Source: Blastomussa wellsi
Taxonomy: Eukaryota; Cnidaria; Anthozoa; Scleractinia; Plerogyridae
Direction: 5' to 3'
Assembly (NCBI GenBank): GCA_947652115.1
Contig: OX393572.1
Coordinates: forward strand, 15,015,862-15,079,861
Length of the DNA: 64,000 nt
Shown: positions 10,882 to 23,126 of the stretch, in pieces
Layout: each line of letters starts with the position of its first letter
Position numbering within the stretch: the first letter of the stretch is position 1
Position numbers and translations under genes: made by a program
Notes under the pieces: generated by a model
What the model was told of the DNA's origin: nothing
The model's database searches: none
The model's input: only the letters and a program-made list of their open reading frames with translations

Positions 10882-13800
10882 GGGGGGACCATAGGAAATT
10901 TTTCAAAATCGGCCGATTTTTTAGCTCGACTTTGGAAGGCTTTAAAATAGAAACTACTTGTCCGATCTTAGCCTACTTGGTATGGATGGACTCGGCAACT
11001 ATCCTAGTATTTAATCATTGCAAAACACCGCTTGAAAAAAGCTCCACTGGCTGAGAAATGATGCGATTTTCAAAAGTGCCCAAAATGGCCAATTTTTGAC
11101 TTTTTTCCAAGGGGGGACCATAGGAAAATTTTCAAATTTTTTGAACCTCTCAGATTTCAGTCTAATTGGTATGGATTTACTCAGTAGCCGGCCTAGTTTT
11201 CATTTCAGCCGAAAACCGCTTGAAAAAAGCTCAAATGGCGGAGAAATGACACGATTTTCAAAATGGCCACTTTCATAGGGGGGACCATAGGAAATTTTTC
11301 AAAATCGGCCGATTTTTTAGCTCGACTTTGGAAGGCTCTAAAATAGAAACTACTTGTCCGATCTTAGCCTACTTGGTATGGATGGACTCGGCAACTATGC
11401 TAGTATTTAATCATGCAAAACGCCGCTTGAAAAAAGCTCCACTGGCTGAGAAATGATGCGATTTTCAAAAGTGCCCAAAATGGCCAATTTTTGACTTTTT
11501 TCCAAGGGGGGACCATAGGAAAATTTTCAAATTTTTTGAACCTCTCAGATTTCAGTCTAATTGGTATGGATTTACTCAGTAGCCGGCCTAGTTTTCATTT
11601 CAGCCGAAAACCGCTTGAAAAAAGCTCAATTGGCGGAGAAATGACACGATTTTCAAAATGGCCACTTTCATAGGGGGGACCATAGGAAATTTTTCAAAAT
11701 CGGCCGATTTTTTAGCTCGACTTTGGAAGGCTTTAAAATAGAAACTACTTGTCCGATCTTAGCCTACTTGGTATGGATGGACTCGGCAACTATCCTAGTA
11801 TTTAATCATTGCAAAACACCGCTTAAAAAAAAGCTCCACTGGCTGAGAAATGATGCGATTTTCAAAAGTGCCCAAAATGGCCAATTTTTGACTTTTTTCC
11901 AAGGGGGGACCATAGGAAAATTTTCAAATTTTTTGAACCTCTCAGATTTCAGTCTAATTGGTATGGATTTACTCAGTAGCCGGCCTAGTTTTCATTTCAG
12001 CCGAAAACCGCTTGAAAAAAGCTCAAATGGCGGAGAAATGACACGATTTTCAAAATGGCCACTTTCATAGGGGGGACCATAGGAAATTTTTCAAAATCGG
12101 CCGATTTTTTAGCTCGACTTTGGAAGGCTCTAAAATAGAAACTACTTGTCCGATCTTAGCCTACTTGGTATGGATGGACTCGGCAACTATGCTAGTATTT
12201 AATCATGCAAAACGCCGCTTGAAAAAAGCTCCACTGGCTGAGAAATGATGCGATTTTCAAAAGTGCCCAAAATGGCCAATTTTTGACTTTTTTCCAAGGG
12301 GGGACCATAGGAAAATTTTCAAATTTTTTGAACCTCTCAGATTTCAGTCTAATTGGTATGGATTTACTCAGTAGCCGGCCTAGTTTTCATTTCAGCCGAA
12401 AACCACTTGAAAAAAGCTCAATTGGCGGAGAAATGACACGATTTTCAAAATGGCCACTTTCATAGGGGGGACCATAGGAAATTTTTCAAAATCGGCCGAT
12501 TTTTTAGCTCGACTTTGGAAGGCTCTAAAATAGAAACTACTTGTCCGATCTTAGCCTACTTGGTATGGATGGACTCGGCAACTATGCTAGTATTTAATCA
12601 TGCAAATCACCGCTTGAAAAAAGCTCCACTGGCTGAGAAATGATGCGATTTTAAAAAGTGCCCAAAATGGCCAATTTTTGACTTTTTTCCAAGGGGGGAC
12701 CATAGGAAAATTTTTAAATTTTTTGAACCTCTCAGATTTCAGTCTAATTGGTATGAATTTACTCAGTAGCCGGCCTAGTTTTCATTTCAGCCGAAAAGCG
12801 CTTGAAAAAAGCTCAATTGGCGGAGAAATGACACGATTTTCAAAATGGCCACTTTCATAGGGGGGATAATAGGAAATTTTTCAAAATCGGCCGATTTTTT
12901 AGCTCGACTTTGGAAGGCTCTAAAATAGAAACTACTTGTCCGATCTTAGCCTACTTGGTATGGATCGACTCGGCAACTATCCTAGTATTTAATCATGTAA
13001 AAAAACGGTTGAAAAAAGCTCCACTGGCTGAGAAAAGATGCGATTTTTAAAAGTGCCCAAAATGGCCAATTTTTGACTTTTTTCCAAGGGGGGACCATAG
13101 GAAAATTTTCAAATTTTTTGAACCTCTCAGATTTCAGTCTAATTGGTATGAATTTACTCAGTAGCCGGCCTAGTTTTCATTTCAGCCGAAAAGCGCTTGA
13201 AAAAAGCTCAATTGGCGGAGAAATGACACGATTTTCAAAATGGCCACTTTCATAGGGGGGACCATAGGAAATTTTTCAAAATCGGCCGATTTTTTAGCTC
13301 GCCTTTGGAAGGCTCCAAAATAGAAACTACTTGTCCGATCTTAGCCTACTTGGTATTGATCGACTCGGCAACTATCCTAGTATTTAATCATGTAAAAAAA
13401 CGGTTGAAAAAAGCTCCACTGGCTGAGAAAAGATGCGATTTTAAAAAGTGCCCAAAATGGCCAATTTTTGACTTTTTTCCAAGGGGGACCATAGGAAAAT
13501 TTTCAAATTTTTTGAACCTCTCAGATTTCAGTCTAATTGGTATGAATTTACTCAGTAGACGGCCTAGTTTTCATTTCAGCCGAAAACCGCTTGAAAAAAG
13601 CTCAATTGGCGGAGAAATGACACGATTTTCAAAATGGCCACTTTCATAGGGGGGACCATAGGAAATTTTTCAAAATCGGCCGATTTTTTAGCTCGACTTT
13701 GGAAGGCTCTAAAATAGAAACTACTTGTCCGATCTTAGCCTACTTGGTATGGATGGACTCGGCAACTATGCTAGTATTTAATCATGCAAAACGCCGCTTG

Positions 13801-16800
13801 AAAAAAGCTCCACTGGCTGAGAAATGATGCGATTTTCAAAAGTGCCCAAAATGGCCAATTTTTGACTTTTTTCCAAGGGGGGACCATAGGAAAATTTTCA
13901 AATTTTTTGAACCTCTCAGATTTCAGTCTAATTGGTATGGATTTACTCAGTAGCCGGCCTAGTTTTCATTTCAGCCGAAAACCGCTTGAAAAAAGCTCAA
14001 TTGGCGGAGAAATGACACGATTTTCAAAATGGCCACTTTCATAGGGGGGACCATAGGAAATTTTTCAAAATCGGCCGATTTTTTAGCTCGACTTTGGAAG
14101 GCTTTAAAATAGAAACTACTTGTCCGATCTTAGCCTACTTGGTATGGATGGACTCGGCAACTATCCTAGTATTTAATCATTGCAAAACACCGCTTGAAAA
14201 AAGCTCCACTGGCTGAGAAATGTTGCGATTTTCAAAAGTGCCCAAAATGGCCAATTTTTGACTTTTTTCCAAGGGGGGACCATAGGAAAATTTTCAAATT
14301 TTTTGAACCTCTCAGATTTCAGTCTAATTGGTATGGATTTACTCAGTAGCCGGCCTAGTTTTCATTTCAGCCGAAAACCGCTTGAAAAAAGCTCAAATGG
14401 CGGAGAAATGACACGATTTTCAAAATGGCCACTTTCATAGGGGGGACCATAGGAAATTTTTCAAAATCGGCCGATTTTTTAGCTCGACTTTGGAAGGCTC
14501 TAAAATAGAAACTACTTGTCCGATCTTAGCCTACTTGGTATGGATGGACTCGGCAACTATGCTAGTATTTAATCATGCAAAACGCCGCTTGAAAAAAGCT
14601 CCACTGGCTGAGAAATGATGCGATTTTCAAAAGTGCCCAAAATGGCCAATTTTTGACTTTTTTCCAAGGGGGGACCATAGGAAAATTTTCAAATTTTTTG
14701 AACCTCTCAGATTTCAGTCTAATTGGTATGGATTTACTCAGTAGCCGGCCTAGTTTTCATTTCAGCCGAAAACCGCTTGAAAAAAGCTCAATTGGCGGAG
14801 AAATGACACGATTTTCAAAATGGCCACTTTCATAGGGGGGACCATAGGAAATTTTTCAAAATCGGCCGATTTTTTAGCTCGACTTTGGAAGGCTTTAAAA
14901 TAGAAACTACTTGTCCGATCTTAGCCTACTTGGTATGGATGGACTCGGCAACTATCCTAGTATTTAATCATTGCAAAACACCGCTTGAAAAAAGCTCCAC
15001 TGGCTGAGAAATGATGCGATTTTCAAAAGTGCCCAAAATGGCCAATTTTTGACTTTTTTCCAAGGGGGGACCATAGGAAAATTTTCAAATTTTTTGAACC
15101 TCTCAGATTTCAGTCTAATTGGTATGGATTTACTCAGTAGCCGGCCTAGTTTTCATTTCAGCCGAAAACCGCTTGAAAAAAGCTCAAATGGCGGAGAAAT
15201 GACACGATTTTCAAAATGGCCACTTTAATAGGGGGGACCATAGGAAATTTTTCAAAATCGGCCGATTTTTTAGCTCGACTTTGGAAGGCTCTAAAATAGA
15301 AACTACTTGTCCGATCTTAGCCTACTTGGTATGGATGGACTCGGCAACTATGCTAGTATTTAATCATGCAAAACGCCGCTTGAAAAAAGCTCCACTGGCT
15401 GAGAAATGATGCGATTTTCAAAAGTGCACAAAATGGCCAATTTTTGACTTTTTTCCAAGGGGGGACCATAGGAAAATTTTCAAATTTTTTGAACCTCTCA
15501 GATTTCAGTCTAATTGGTATGGATTTACTCAGTAGCCGGCCTAGTTTTCATTTCAGCCGAAAACCACTTGAAAAAAGCTCAATTGGCGGAGAAATGACAC
15601 GATTTTCAAAATGGCAACTTTCATAGGGGGGACCATAGGAAATTTTTCAAAATCGGCCGATTTTTTAGCTCGACTTTGGAAGGCTCTAAAATAGAAACTA
15701 CTTGTCCGATCTTAGCCTACTTGGTATGGATGGACTCGGCAACTATGCTAGTATTTAATCATGCAAATCACCGCTTGAAAAAAGCTCCACTGGCTGAGAA
15801 ATGATGCGATTTTAAAAAGTGCCCAAAATGGCCAATTTTTGACTTTTTTCCAAGGGGGGACCATAGGAAAATTTTTAAATTTTTTGAACCTCTCAGATTT
15901 CAGTCTAATTGGTATGAATTTACTCAGTAGCCGGCCTAGTTTTCATTTCAGCCGAAAAGCGCTTGAAAAAAGCTCAATTGGCGGAGAAATGACACGATTT
16001 TCAAAATGGCTACTTTCATAGGGGGGATCATAGGAAATTTTTCAAAATCGGCCGATTTTTTAGCTCGACTTTGGAAGGCTCTAAAATAGAAACTACTTGT
16101 CCGATCTTAGCCTACTTGGTATGGATCGACTCGGCAACTATCCTAGTATTTAATCATGTAAAAAAACGGTTGAAAAAAGCTCCACTGGCTGAGAAAAGAT
16201 GCGATTTTTAAAAGTGCCCAAAATGGCCAATTTTTGACTTTTTTCCAAGGGGGGACCATAGGAAAATTTTCAAATTTTTTGAACCTCTCAGATTTCAGTC
16301 TAATTGGTATGAATTTACTCAGTAGCCGGCCTAGTTTTCATTTCAGCCGAAAAGCGCTTGAAAAAAGCTCAATTGGCGGAGAAATGACACGATTTTCAAA
16401 ATGGCCACTTTCATAGGGGGGACCATAGGAAATTTTTCAAAATCGGCCGATTTTTTAGCTCGCCTTTGGAAGGCTCCAAAATAGAAACTACTTGTCCGAT
16501 CTTAGCCTACTTGGTATTGATCGACTCGGCAACTATCCTAGTATTTAATCATGTAAAAAAACGGTTGAAAAAAGCTCCACTGGCTGAGAAAAGATGCGAT
16601 TTTAAAAAGTGCCCAAAATGGCCAATTTTTGACTTTTTTCCAATGGGGACCATAGGAAAATTTTCAAATTTTTTGAACCTCTCAGATTTCAGTCTAATTG
16701 GTATGAATTTACTCAGTAGACGGCCTAGTTTTCATTTCAGCCGAAAACCGCTTGAAAAAAGCTCAATTGGCGGAGAAATGACACGATTTTCAAAATGGCC

Positions 16801-17204
16801 ACTTTCATAGGGGGGACCATAGGAAATTTTTCAAAATCGGCCGATTTTTTAGCTCGACTTTGGAAGGCTCTAAAATAGAAACTACTTGTCCGATCTTAGC
16901 CTACTTGGTATGGATGGACTCGGCAACTATGCTAGTATTTAATCATGCAAAACGCCGCTTGAAAAAAGCTCCACTGGCTGAGAAATGATGCGATTTTCAA
17001 AAGTGCCCAAAATGGCCAATTTTTGACTTTTTTCCAAGGGGGGACCATAGGAAAATTTTCAAATTTTTTGAACCTCTCAGATTTCAGTCTAATTGGTATG
17101 GATTTACTCAGTAGCCGGCCTAGTTTTCATTTCAGCCGAAAACCGCTTGAAAAAAGCTCAATTGGCGGAGAAATGACACGATTTTCAAAATGGCCACTTT
17201 CATA
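10882..17204 (+). repeat. 8-mer higher-order repeat, two full copies (3162 and 3161 bp)
   Basis: 10882-14043 and 14044-17204 each contain eight monomers with A-half tags in the order cattgc, aaaacgcc, cattgc, aaaacgcc, aaatcacc, gtaaaaaaacgg, gtaaaaaaacgg with attgatcgac, aaaacgcc. Rare markers fall at the same places in both: gctcaaatggcgg in the first and third B halves (about 11232, 12024; 14394, 15184), aaaccacttg in the fourth (about 12402, 15563), and agacggcc in the seventh (about 13558, 16718). This is one of the clearest regular HORs in the window. Confidence 0.88.
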
Positions 17205-19180
17205 GGGGGGACCATAGGAAATTTTTCAAAATCGGCCGATTTTTTAGCTCGACTTTGGAAGGCTTTAAAATAGAAACTACTTGTCCGATCTTAGCCTACT
17301 TGGTATGGATGGACTCGGCAACTATCCTAGTATTTAATCATTGCAAAACACCGCTTGAAAAAAGCTCCACTGGCTGAGAAATGATGCGATTTTCAAAAGT
17401 GCCCAAAATGGCCAATTTTTGACTTTTTTCCAAGGGGGGACCATAGGAAAATTTTCAAATTTTTTGAACCTCTCAGATTTCAGTCTAATTGGTATGGATT
17501 TACTCAGTAGCCGGCCTAGTTTTCATTTCAGCCGAAAACCGCTTGAAAAAAGCTCAAATGGCGGAGAAATGACACGATTTTAAAAATGGCCACTTTCATA
17601 GGGGGGACCATAGGAAATTTTTCAAAATCGGCCGATTTTTTAGCTCGACTTTGGAAGGCTCTAAAATAGAAACTACTTGTCCGATCTTAGCCTACTTGGT
17701 ATGGATGGACTCGGCAACTATGCTAGTATTTAATCATGCAAAACGCCGCTTGAAAAAAGCTCCACTGGCTGAGAAATGATGCGATTTTTAAAAGTGCCCA
17801 AAATGGCCAATTTTTGACTTTTTTCCAAGGGGGGACCATAGGAAAATTTTCAAATTTTTTGAACCTCTCAGATTTCAGTCTAATTGGTATGGATTTACTC
17901 AGTAGCCGGCCTAGTTTTCATTTCAGCCGAAAACCACTTGAAAAAAGCTCAATTGGCGGAGAAATGACACGATTTTCAAAATGGCCACTTTCATAGGGGG
18001 GACCATAGGAAATTTTTCAAAATCGGCCGATTTTTTAGCTCGACTTTGGAAGGCTCTAAAATAGAAACTACTTGTCCGATCTTAGCCTACTTGGTATGGA
18101 TGGACTCGGCAACTATGCTAGTATTTAATCATGCAAATCACCGCTTGAAAAAAGCTCCACTGGCTGAGAAATGATGCGATTTTCAAAAGTGCCCAAAATG
18201 GCCAATTTTTGACTTTTTTCCAAGGGGGGACCATAGGAAAATTTTCAAATTTTTTGAACCTCTCAGATTTCAGTCTAATTGGTATGGATTTACTCAGTAG
18301 CCGGCCTAGTTTTCATTTCAGCCGAAAACCGCTTGAAAAAAGCTCAATTGGCGGAGAAATGACACGATTTTCAAAATGGCCAATTTCATAGGGGGGATCA
18401 TAGGAAATTTTTCAAAATCGGCCGATTTTTTAGCTCGACTTTGGAAGGCTCTAAAATAGAAACTACTTGTCCGATCTTAGCCTACTTGGCATGGATGGAC
18501 TCGGCAACTATCCTAGTATTTAATCATGGAAAACACCGGTTGAAAAAAGCTCCACTGGCTGAGAAGAGATGCGATTTTAAAAAGTGCCCAAAATGGCCAA
18601 TTTTTGACTTTTTTCCAAGGGGGGACCATAGGAAAATTTTTAAATTTTTTGAACCTCTCAGATTTCAGTCTAATTGGTATGAATTTACTCAGTAGCCGGC
18701 CTAGTTTTCATTTCAGCCGAAAAGCGCTTGAAAAAAGCTCAATTGGCGGAGAAATGACACGATTTTCAAAATGGCCACTTTAATAGGGGGGATCATAGGA
18801 AATTTTTCAAAATCGGCCGATTTTTTAGCTCGACTTTGGAAGGCTCTAAAATAGAAACTACTTGTCCGATCTTAGCCTACTTGGTATGGATCGACTCGGC
18901 AACTATCCTAGTATTTAATCATGTAAAAAAACGGTTGAAAAAAGCTCCACTGGCTGAGAAAAGATGCGATTTTTAAAAGTGCCCAAAATGGCCAATTTTT
19001 GACTTTTTTCCAAGGGGGGACCATAGGAAAATTTTCAAATTTTTTGAACCTCTCAGATTTCAGTCTAATTGGTATGAATTTACTCAGTAGCCGGCCTAGT
19101 TTTCATTTCAGCCGAAAAGCGCTTGAAAAAAGCTCAATTGGCGGAGAAATGACACGATTTTCAAAATGGCCACTTTCATA
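17205..19180 (+). repeat. Truncated continuation of the 8-mer, then a switch in order
   Basis: The first monomers after the second 8-mer copy are cattgc (B half with gctcaaatggcgg), aaaacgcc (B half with aaaccacttg, about 17932) and aaatcacc. This matches the 8-mer entered at its third monomer, so two monomers are skipped. The order then changes to ggaaaacaccgg and gtaaaaaaacgg. This is expected when an unequal exchange joins the 8-mer out of register. One B half here is damaged by gattttaaaaatgg at about 17577. Confidence 0.7.
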
Positions 19181-22100
19181 GGGGGGACCATAGGAAATTT
19201 TTCAAAATCGGCCGATTTTTTAGCTCGCCTTTGGAAGGCTCCAAAATAGAAACTACTTGTCCGATCTTAGCCTACTTGGTATTGATCGACTCGGCAACTA
19301 TCCTAGTATTTAATCATGTAAAAAAACGGTTGAAAAAAGCTCCACTGGCTGAGAAAAGATGCGATTTTAAAAAGTGCCCAAAATGGCCAATTTTTGACTT
19401 TTTTCCAAGGGGGACCATAGGAAAATTTTCAAATTTTTTGAACCTCTCAGATTTCAGTCTAATTGGTATGAATTTACTCAGTAGACGGCCTAGTTTTCAT
19501 TTCAGCCGAAAACCGCTTGAAAAAAGCTCAATTGGCGGAGAAATGACACGATTTTCAAAATGGCCACTTTCATAGGGGGGACCATAGGAAATTTTTCAAA
19601 ATCGGCCGATTTTTTAGCTCGACTTTGGAAGGCTCTAAAATAGAAACTACTTGTCCGATCTTAGCCTACTTGGTATGGATGGACTCGGCAACTATGCTAG
19701 TATTTAATCATGTAAAAAAACGGTTGAAAAAAGCTCCACTGGCTGAGAAAAGATGCGATTTTAAAAAGTGCCCAAAATGGCCAATTTTTGACTTTTTTCC
19801 AAGGGGGACCATAGGAAAATTTTCCAATTTTTTGAACTTCTCAGATTTCAGTCTAATTGGTATGGATTTACTCAGTAGCCGGCCTAGTTTTCATTTCAGC
19901 CGAAAACCGCTTGAAAAAAGCTCAATTGGCGGAGAAATGACACGATGTTCATAATGGCCACTTTCATAGGGGGGACCATAGGAAATTTTTCAAAATCGGC
20001 CGATTTTTTAGCTCGACTTTGGAAGGCTCTAAAATAGAAACTACTTGTCCGATCTTAGCCTACTTGGTATGGATGGACTCGGCAACTATGCTAGTATTTA
20101 ATCATGCAAAACGCCGCTTGAAAAAAGCTCCACTGGCTGAGAAATGATGCGATTTTCAAAAGTGCCCAAAATGGCCAATTTTTGACTTTTTTCCAAGGGG
20201 GGACCATAGGAAAATTTTCAAATTTTTTGAACCTCTCAGATTTCAGTCTAATTGGTATGGATTTACTCAGTAGCCGGCCTAGTTTTCATTTCAGCCGAAA
20301 ACCGCTCGAAAAAAGCTCAATTGGCGGAGAAATGACACGATTTTCAAAATGGCCACTTTCATAGGGGGGACCATAGGAAATTTTTCAAAATCGGCCGATT
20401 TTTTAGCTCGACTTTGGAAGGCTCTAAAATAGAAACTACTTGTCCGATCTTAGCCTACTTGGTATGGATGGACTCGGCAACTATCCTAGTATTTAATCAT
20501 GCAAATCACCGCTTGAAAAAAGCTCCACTGGCTGAGAAATGATGCGATTTTCAAAAGTGCCCAAAATGGCCAATTTTTGACTTTTTTCCAAGGGGGGACC
20601 ATAGGAAAATTTTCAAATTTTTTGAACCTCTCAGATTTCAGTCTAATTGGTATGGATTTGCTCAGTAGCCGGCCTAGTTTTCATTTCAGCCGAAAACCGC
20701 TTGAAAAAAGCTCAATTGGCGGAGAAATGACACGATTTTCAAAATGGCCAATTTCATAGGGGGGACCATAGGAAATTTTTCAAAATCGGCCGATTTTTTA
20801 GCTCGACTTTGGAAGGCTCTAAAATAGAAACTACTTGTCCGATCTTAGCCTACTTGGCATGGATGGACTCGGCAACTATCCTAGTATTTAATCATGGAAA
20901 ACACCGGTTGAAAAAAGCTCCACTGGCTGAGAAAAGATGCGATTTTAAAAAGTGCCCAAAATGGCCAATTTTTGACTTTTTTCCAAGGGGGGACCATAGG
21001 AAAATTTTTAAATTTTTTGAACCTCTCAGATTTCAGTCTAATTGGTATGAATTTACTCAGTAGCCGGCCTAGTTTTCATTTTAGCCGAAAAGCGCTTGAA
21101 AAAAGCTCAATTGGCGGAGAAATGACACGATTTTCAAAATGGCCACTTTCATAGGGGGGATCATAGGAAATTTTTCAAAATCGGCCGATTTTTTAGCTCG
21201 ACTTTGGAAGGCTCTAAAATAGAAACTACTTGTCCGATCTTAGCCTACTTGGTATGGATCGACTCGGCAACTATCCTAGTATTTAATCATGTAAAAAAAC
21301 GGTTGAAAAAAGCTCCACTGGCTGAGAAAAGATGCGATTTTAAAAAGTGCCCAAAATGGCCAATTTTTGACTTTTTTCCAAGGGGGACCATAGGAAAATT
21401 TTCAAATTTTTTGAACCTCTCAGATTTCAGTCTAATTGGTATGAATTTACTCAGTAGACGGCCTAGTTTTCATTTCAGCCGAAAACCGCTTGAAAAAAGC
21501 TCAATTGGCGGAGAAATGACACGATTTTCAAAATGGCCACTTTCATAGGGGGGACCATAGGAAATTTTTCAAAATCGGCCGATTTTTTAGCTCGACTTTG
21601 GAAGGCTCTAAAATAGAAACTACTTGTCCGATCTTAGCCTACTTGGTATGGATGGACTCGGCAACTATGCTAGTATTTAATCATGTAAAAAAACGGTTGA
21701 AAAAAGCTCCACTGGCTGAGAAAAGATGCGATTTTAAAAAGTGCCCAAAATGGCCAATTTTTGACTTTTTTCCAAGGGGGACCATAGGAAAATTTTCCAA
21801 TTTTTTGAACTTCTCAGATTTCAGTCTAATTGGTATGGATTTACTCAGTAGCCGGCCTAGTTTTCATTTCAGCCGAAAACCGCTTGAAAAAAGCTCAATT
21901 GGCGGAGAAATGACACGATGTTCATAATGGCCACTTTCATAGGGGGGACCATAGGAAATTTTTCAAAATCGGCCGATTTTTTAGCTCGACTTTGGAAGGC
22001 TCTAAAATAGAAACTACTTGTCCGATCTTAGCCTACTTGGTATGGATGGACTCGGCAACTATGCTAGTATTTAATCATGCAAAACGCCGCTTGAAAAAAG

Positions 22101-23126
22101 CTCCACTGGCTGAGAAATGATGCGATTTTCAAAAGTGCCCAAAATGGCCAATTTTTGACTTTTTTCCAAGGGGGGACCATAGGAAAATTTTCAAATTTTT
22201 TGAACCTCTCAGATTTCAGTCTAATTGGTATGGATTTACTCAGTAGCCGGCCTAGTTTTCATTTCAGCCGAAAACCGCTCGAAAAAAGCTCAATTGGCGG
22301 AGAAATGACACGATTTTCAAAATGGCCACTTTCATAGGGGGGACCATAGGAAATTTTTCAAAATCGGCCGATTTTTTAGCTCGACTTTGGAAGGCTCTAA
22401 AATAGAAACTACTTGTCCGATCTTAGCCTACTTGGTATGGATGGACTCGGCAACTATCCTAGTATTTAATCATGCAAATCACCGCTTGAAAAAAGCTCCA
22501 CTGGCTGAGAAATGATGCGATTTTCAAAAGTGCCCAAAATGGCCAATTTTTGACTTTTTTCCAAGGGGGGACCATAGGAAAATTTTCAAATTTTTTGAAC
22601 CTCTCAGATTTCAGTCTAATTGGTATGGATTTGCTCAGTAGCCGGCCTAGTTTTCATTTCAGCCGAAAACCGCTTGAAAAAAGCTCAATTGGCGGAGAAA
22701 TGACACGATTTTCAAAATGGCCAATTTCATAGGGGGGACCATAGGAAATTTTTCAAAATCGGCCGATTTTTTAGCTCGACTTTGGAAGGCTCTAAAATAG
22801 AAACTACTTGTCCGATCTTAGCCTACTTGGCATGGATGGACTCGGCAACTATCCTAGTATTTAATCATGGAAAACACCGGTTGAAAAAAGCTCCACTGGC
22901 TGAGAAAAGATGCGATTTTAAAAAGTGCCCAAAATGGCCAATTTTTGACTTTTTTCCAAGGGGGGACCATAGGAAAATTTTTAAATTTTTTGAACCTCTC
23001 AGATTTCAGTCTAATTGGTATGAATTTACTCAGTAGCCGGCCTAGTTTTCATTTTAGCCGAAAAGCGCTTGAAAAAAGCTCAATTGGCGGAGAAATGACA
23101 CGATTTTCAAAATGGCCACTTTCATA
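19181..23126 (+). repeat. 5-mer higher-order repeat, two copies of 1973 bp
   Basis: 19181-21153 and 21154-23126 are near-identical. Both carry the linked rare variants ttttccaattttttgaacttctcag (about 19821 and 21794), acgatgttcataatgg (about 19942 and 21915), aaaccgctcgaaaa (about 20300 and 22273) and tttgctcag (about 20658 and 22631), all offset by exactly 1973 bp. The first A half differs: copy 1 has ctcgcctttggaaggctcc with attgatcgac, whereas copy 2 has ctcgactttggaaggctct with atggatcgac. The duplication breakpoint therefore lies within that first monomer. The same five-monomer order is also found at about 8911-10881. Confidence 0.88.
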
